DNA of 11,745 nt, taken from assembly GCA_025201705.1 (NCBI GenBank), contig MU616746.1:34796-46540 (forward strand). Reading direction: 5' to 3'. Made by a program: the position numbers and the translations under genes. This document shows positions 10,301-11,745 of this stretch, piece after piece; position 1 is the first letter of the stretch; every line of letters begins with the position of its first letter. The notes beneath the pieces were generated by a model, which was not told the origin of the DNA, ran no database searches, and worked only from the letters and a program-made list of their open reading frames with translations. The stretch comes from Dissophora ornata. Lineage: Eukaryota; Mortierellomycota; Mortierellomycetes; Mortierellales; Mortierellaceae.

Positions 10301-11745
10301 GCCGAGAAATTTTTCCCTGGATCCACCATGCCTGGCAAAACGTGCAACGACAACGTCAACATAAACGGGTTCATTACCAGGTCTCTCAATCCCGGAATCT
10401 GATCAAGTGCTTGCAAGTAGTCGTCGGTCTTCCACTGCGGATACTCCGTGGACACAAATTGCTCGACGTAGTCCTCAATCTGATCCTTATTAAACGGTGC
10501 AATAACTGCCTCTTGAAATAAGACCGACTCTGCTTGTTGGTTACGGTCCATTGGTTGGAATAGATCCCGATAGTCGGAGCTAAGGTATTCGCTGCGGCAA
10601 CTGATCACCATTTGAGCTCGCCATTCTCCTTGTAGATTCAGTAGGTTGTTGTTGTACAAGTTGTATGTCTGTCGGCTCTCATCATACCCATCGCAAATCA
10701 AGACAAACTGGCGGCGGTCCTTCAGCTCTTGTATTTGGCGCTCAGTGAACCCTTTCTGGTGTAGTTGTTTGGCGACCAGATTATGTTCGGGATTTTGGAT
10801 TGCTGCCAAGGTGATGAAGAGTGGAATTCGACCAATGTTTTTCTTGTACTTGTTCCACAGGCCACATTCCAGTTCTTGATTGAAGGTTGATTTTCCCGCT
10901 CCAGAATCGCCCAGCACCAAAAACACCTTTCTCTCACTCCCAAGGAACCCCATGACTTTATCCATCAAAGGGAAAAGGGTGCCGTCGCTGGATTTTAGGC
11001 TGGTCTTGGCTTGCGGAGAAATATACACAGATCTACTTCCCTCTTCTAATCGTCGAACTTTGAGTTGGCGCAAACGGGTTTCGGTGTCCGGATTGTTTTG
11101 AACACGGTCGAGCAGGGACATTGCCAATAGTGATGGCAAGGCGACTTTCAATGGATGTGGACCTGGACCACCCTCTAGATACGCTCGGTAGAGCGCTTGC
11201 TTCTTCTCATCCCCATCCGTTTGCAACTCCTGGAGCAGTGATTTGGCGACTGTGCCATTTAAATGAACTGATATGTTAGTGTTTGCAGTAACCATTGTCA
11301 ATAGTCATCCTCGTTATCTTTCGCTCTCTCCCTCGCACCTTGCGTTTGACTTCCGGATGAAACTGAAAGTTGCATAAGAATATCGAGGATTAACTGCTTG
11401 ATATTAGAATAATGGCCCCAGGCTTTGTCGTTTCGATACATCTCCCCTAGAAATGCAACAGCACTTGTACGAGAGTCGTCATCGCATTGATGATTAGAGG
11501 CGAGCTCCCCGAGACGCTGACATAATCCCCATTGAAAGGCGAGATCACGACGGCAAGGTGCTTCACAGGCAAGTCTCTTGAACTCGATGAGCTGGCCATT
11601 TCGAAGCAAGATATCTGCACCACGCAATGCCGGATACCAGGCACGTTTACGACTAAAGCTCAATCCCTCCTTGAGACACTCTAGAAATTGTTGTCCGCTT
11701 TCAGCTAGAGCGCTAACGTCTTCATACGCGCTTTTAGCTACTGCA
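7366..11745 (-). CDS. Gene B: NLR-like STAND protein, NACHT-pentapeptide-WD40, 5' end off the right edge
   Basis: Inferred exons on the minus strand are 11745-11339 (open to the edge, 135 codons) and 11249-7366. The first exon ends the helical N-terminal region (RAWYPALRGAD segment), closely matching gene A. The second has NACHT with Walker A GDSGAGKST (10911-10885), Walker B VLICDGYDES, sensor ISCRSEYL, NPFMLTLSLHVLP and RFLHQSILEY. A linker of about 115 residues follows, then pentapeptide repeats (DLQGI, ADLSH, ADLSG types, about 9570-9410). Next come about 15 WD40 units (9390-7520) and a 50-residue tail ending GEPAPL. Family knowledge: WD40 senses the ligand, NACHT switches, the N-terminus signals. 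The frame is intact. A continuous frame reads into the intron to 11301, but the first ATG there (11295-11293) lies inside the intron; the real start is off the window. The ligand is unknown. Confidence 0.88.
7630..9267 (-). repeat. Array of 13 near-identical 126-bp WD40-coding repeats in gene B
   Basis: Exactly 13 consecutive units of 42 codons (1638 bp) follow the pattern SGHxxxVxSVVYSPKGDQ, then IASGSxDxTVRLWDVETG, then DCRHTL. The framework is almost invariant. Positions 4, 5, 6, 24 and 26 of the unit change from unit to unit: position 5 shows nine different residues in 13 units, and position 24 shows eight. One divergent WD40-like unit precedes the array (with SPDCKTFAVGLGDGTITIY) and one follows (with HIVTGCTDGSVRLW). 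Units 8, 11 and 13 lack the canonical GH pair. Such arrays arise by unequal exchange, and short-read assembly may miscount them. Confidence 0.93.
9405..9570 (-). other. Pentapeptide-repeat segment of gene B
   Basis: About 55 residues between the NACHT linker and the WD40 array show a five-residue period with a central Leu, Phe, Met or Ile: FNGVD, LQGIR, IPGAD, LSHGS, FESAQ, LQGAD, MRNVI, LRSAS, LREAD, LSGAQ, MAGVQ, F. This fits the A(D/N)LXX family, which folds into a right-handed quadrilateral beta-helix. With only about 11 repeats it would be a short solenoid, perhaps a rigid spacer or a second binding surface. The assignment is by pattern only. Confidence 0.8.
11250..11338 (-). other. Gene B intron equivalent to gene A intron 2 (89 nt, phase 1)
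   Basis: The donor is CGCAAG|GTGCGA (GT at 11338-11337). Branch-like CTAAC lies at 11279-11275, 26 nt before the acceptor GGCACAG|TCGCC (AG at 11251-11250). Splicing joins ...GSQTQ in frame to VAKSLLQELQ. The first 42 nt align without gaps to the gene A intron, and the length difference of 17 nt lies in the middle. An upstream stop (NEDDY-stop at 11298-11300) and an ATG for the downstream frame (11295) both lie inside the intron. Confidence 0.85.

Noticed and set aside
11295..11301. A separate gene starting here for the NACHT-WD40 protein, as an independent cistron after the NEDDY-stop frame.
   Set aside because: Donor, branch and acceptor sites match at equivalent positions in both paralogues and restore one continuous frame. 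An intron is the simpler reading, although an alternative isoform is kept as a finding.
11651..11745. Recent gene conversion as the cause of perfect identity at the window edges.
   Set aside because: Both perfect runs are exactly 95 bp and end at the window edges, which fits an assembly break better than conversion. Conversion elsewhere remains possible.

Overview
The window looks like nuclear DNA from a filamentous fungus, most likely an early-diverging lineage such as Mortierellaceae. The reasons are short spliceosomal introns (GT..CTAAY..AG), and a protein type (TPR/ARM-like helical N-terminus, NACHT, pentapeptide repeats, WD40) that I associate with the large STAND/NLR repertoires of Mortierella-type genomes. 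The taxonomic call is inference. No rRNA, tRNA, CRISPR or bacterial-style operon was seen.

Layout, left to right. (1) Positions 1-3296, minus strand: gene A, an NLR-like gene with its start codon and first two introns in the window. It runs off the left edge just after the NACHT module. (2) 3297-5960: about 2.6 kb with no gene I can support. It holds an A-rich leader in front of gene A and one small imperfect palindrome. (3) About 5960-7330, plus strand: the decayed reverse-transcriptase part of an L1/Tx1-like LINE, broken by several frameshifts and stops. (4) 7366-11745, minus strand: gene B, a paralogue of gene A in the same orientation. It enters from the right edge inside the helical N-terminal exon, crosses an intron equivalent to intron 2 of gene A, and continues through NACHT, a pentapeptide-repeat segment and a large WD40 array to its stop.

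The long coding stretches appear at first to be four separate genes. Matching donor, branch and acceptor sites at equivalent places in both paralogues show that they are exons of two tandem head-to-tail NLR genes.

The main biological signal is the WD40 array of gene B: 13 successive 42-residue units (126 bp each) that are nearly identical except at a few positions, which differ from unit to unit. The pattern resembles the high-internal-conservation WD repeats of fungal allorecognition NLRs such as Podospora HET-E/HET-D. The array is therefore a candidate rapidly diversifying recognition surface. The likely model is a sensor (WD40), a nucleotide switch (NACHT) and a signalling N-terminus; the ligand cannot be told from sequence.

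Both window ends lie inside blocks of exactly 95 bp that recur perfectly in the other paralogue. This strongly suggests that the window is a whole short-read contig broken at paralogous repeats, so the truncations of genes A and B are probably assembly effects.
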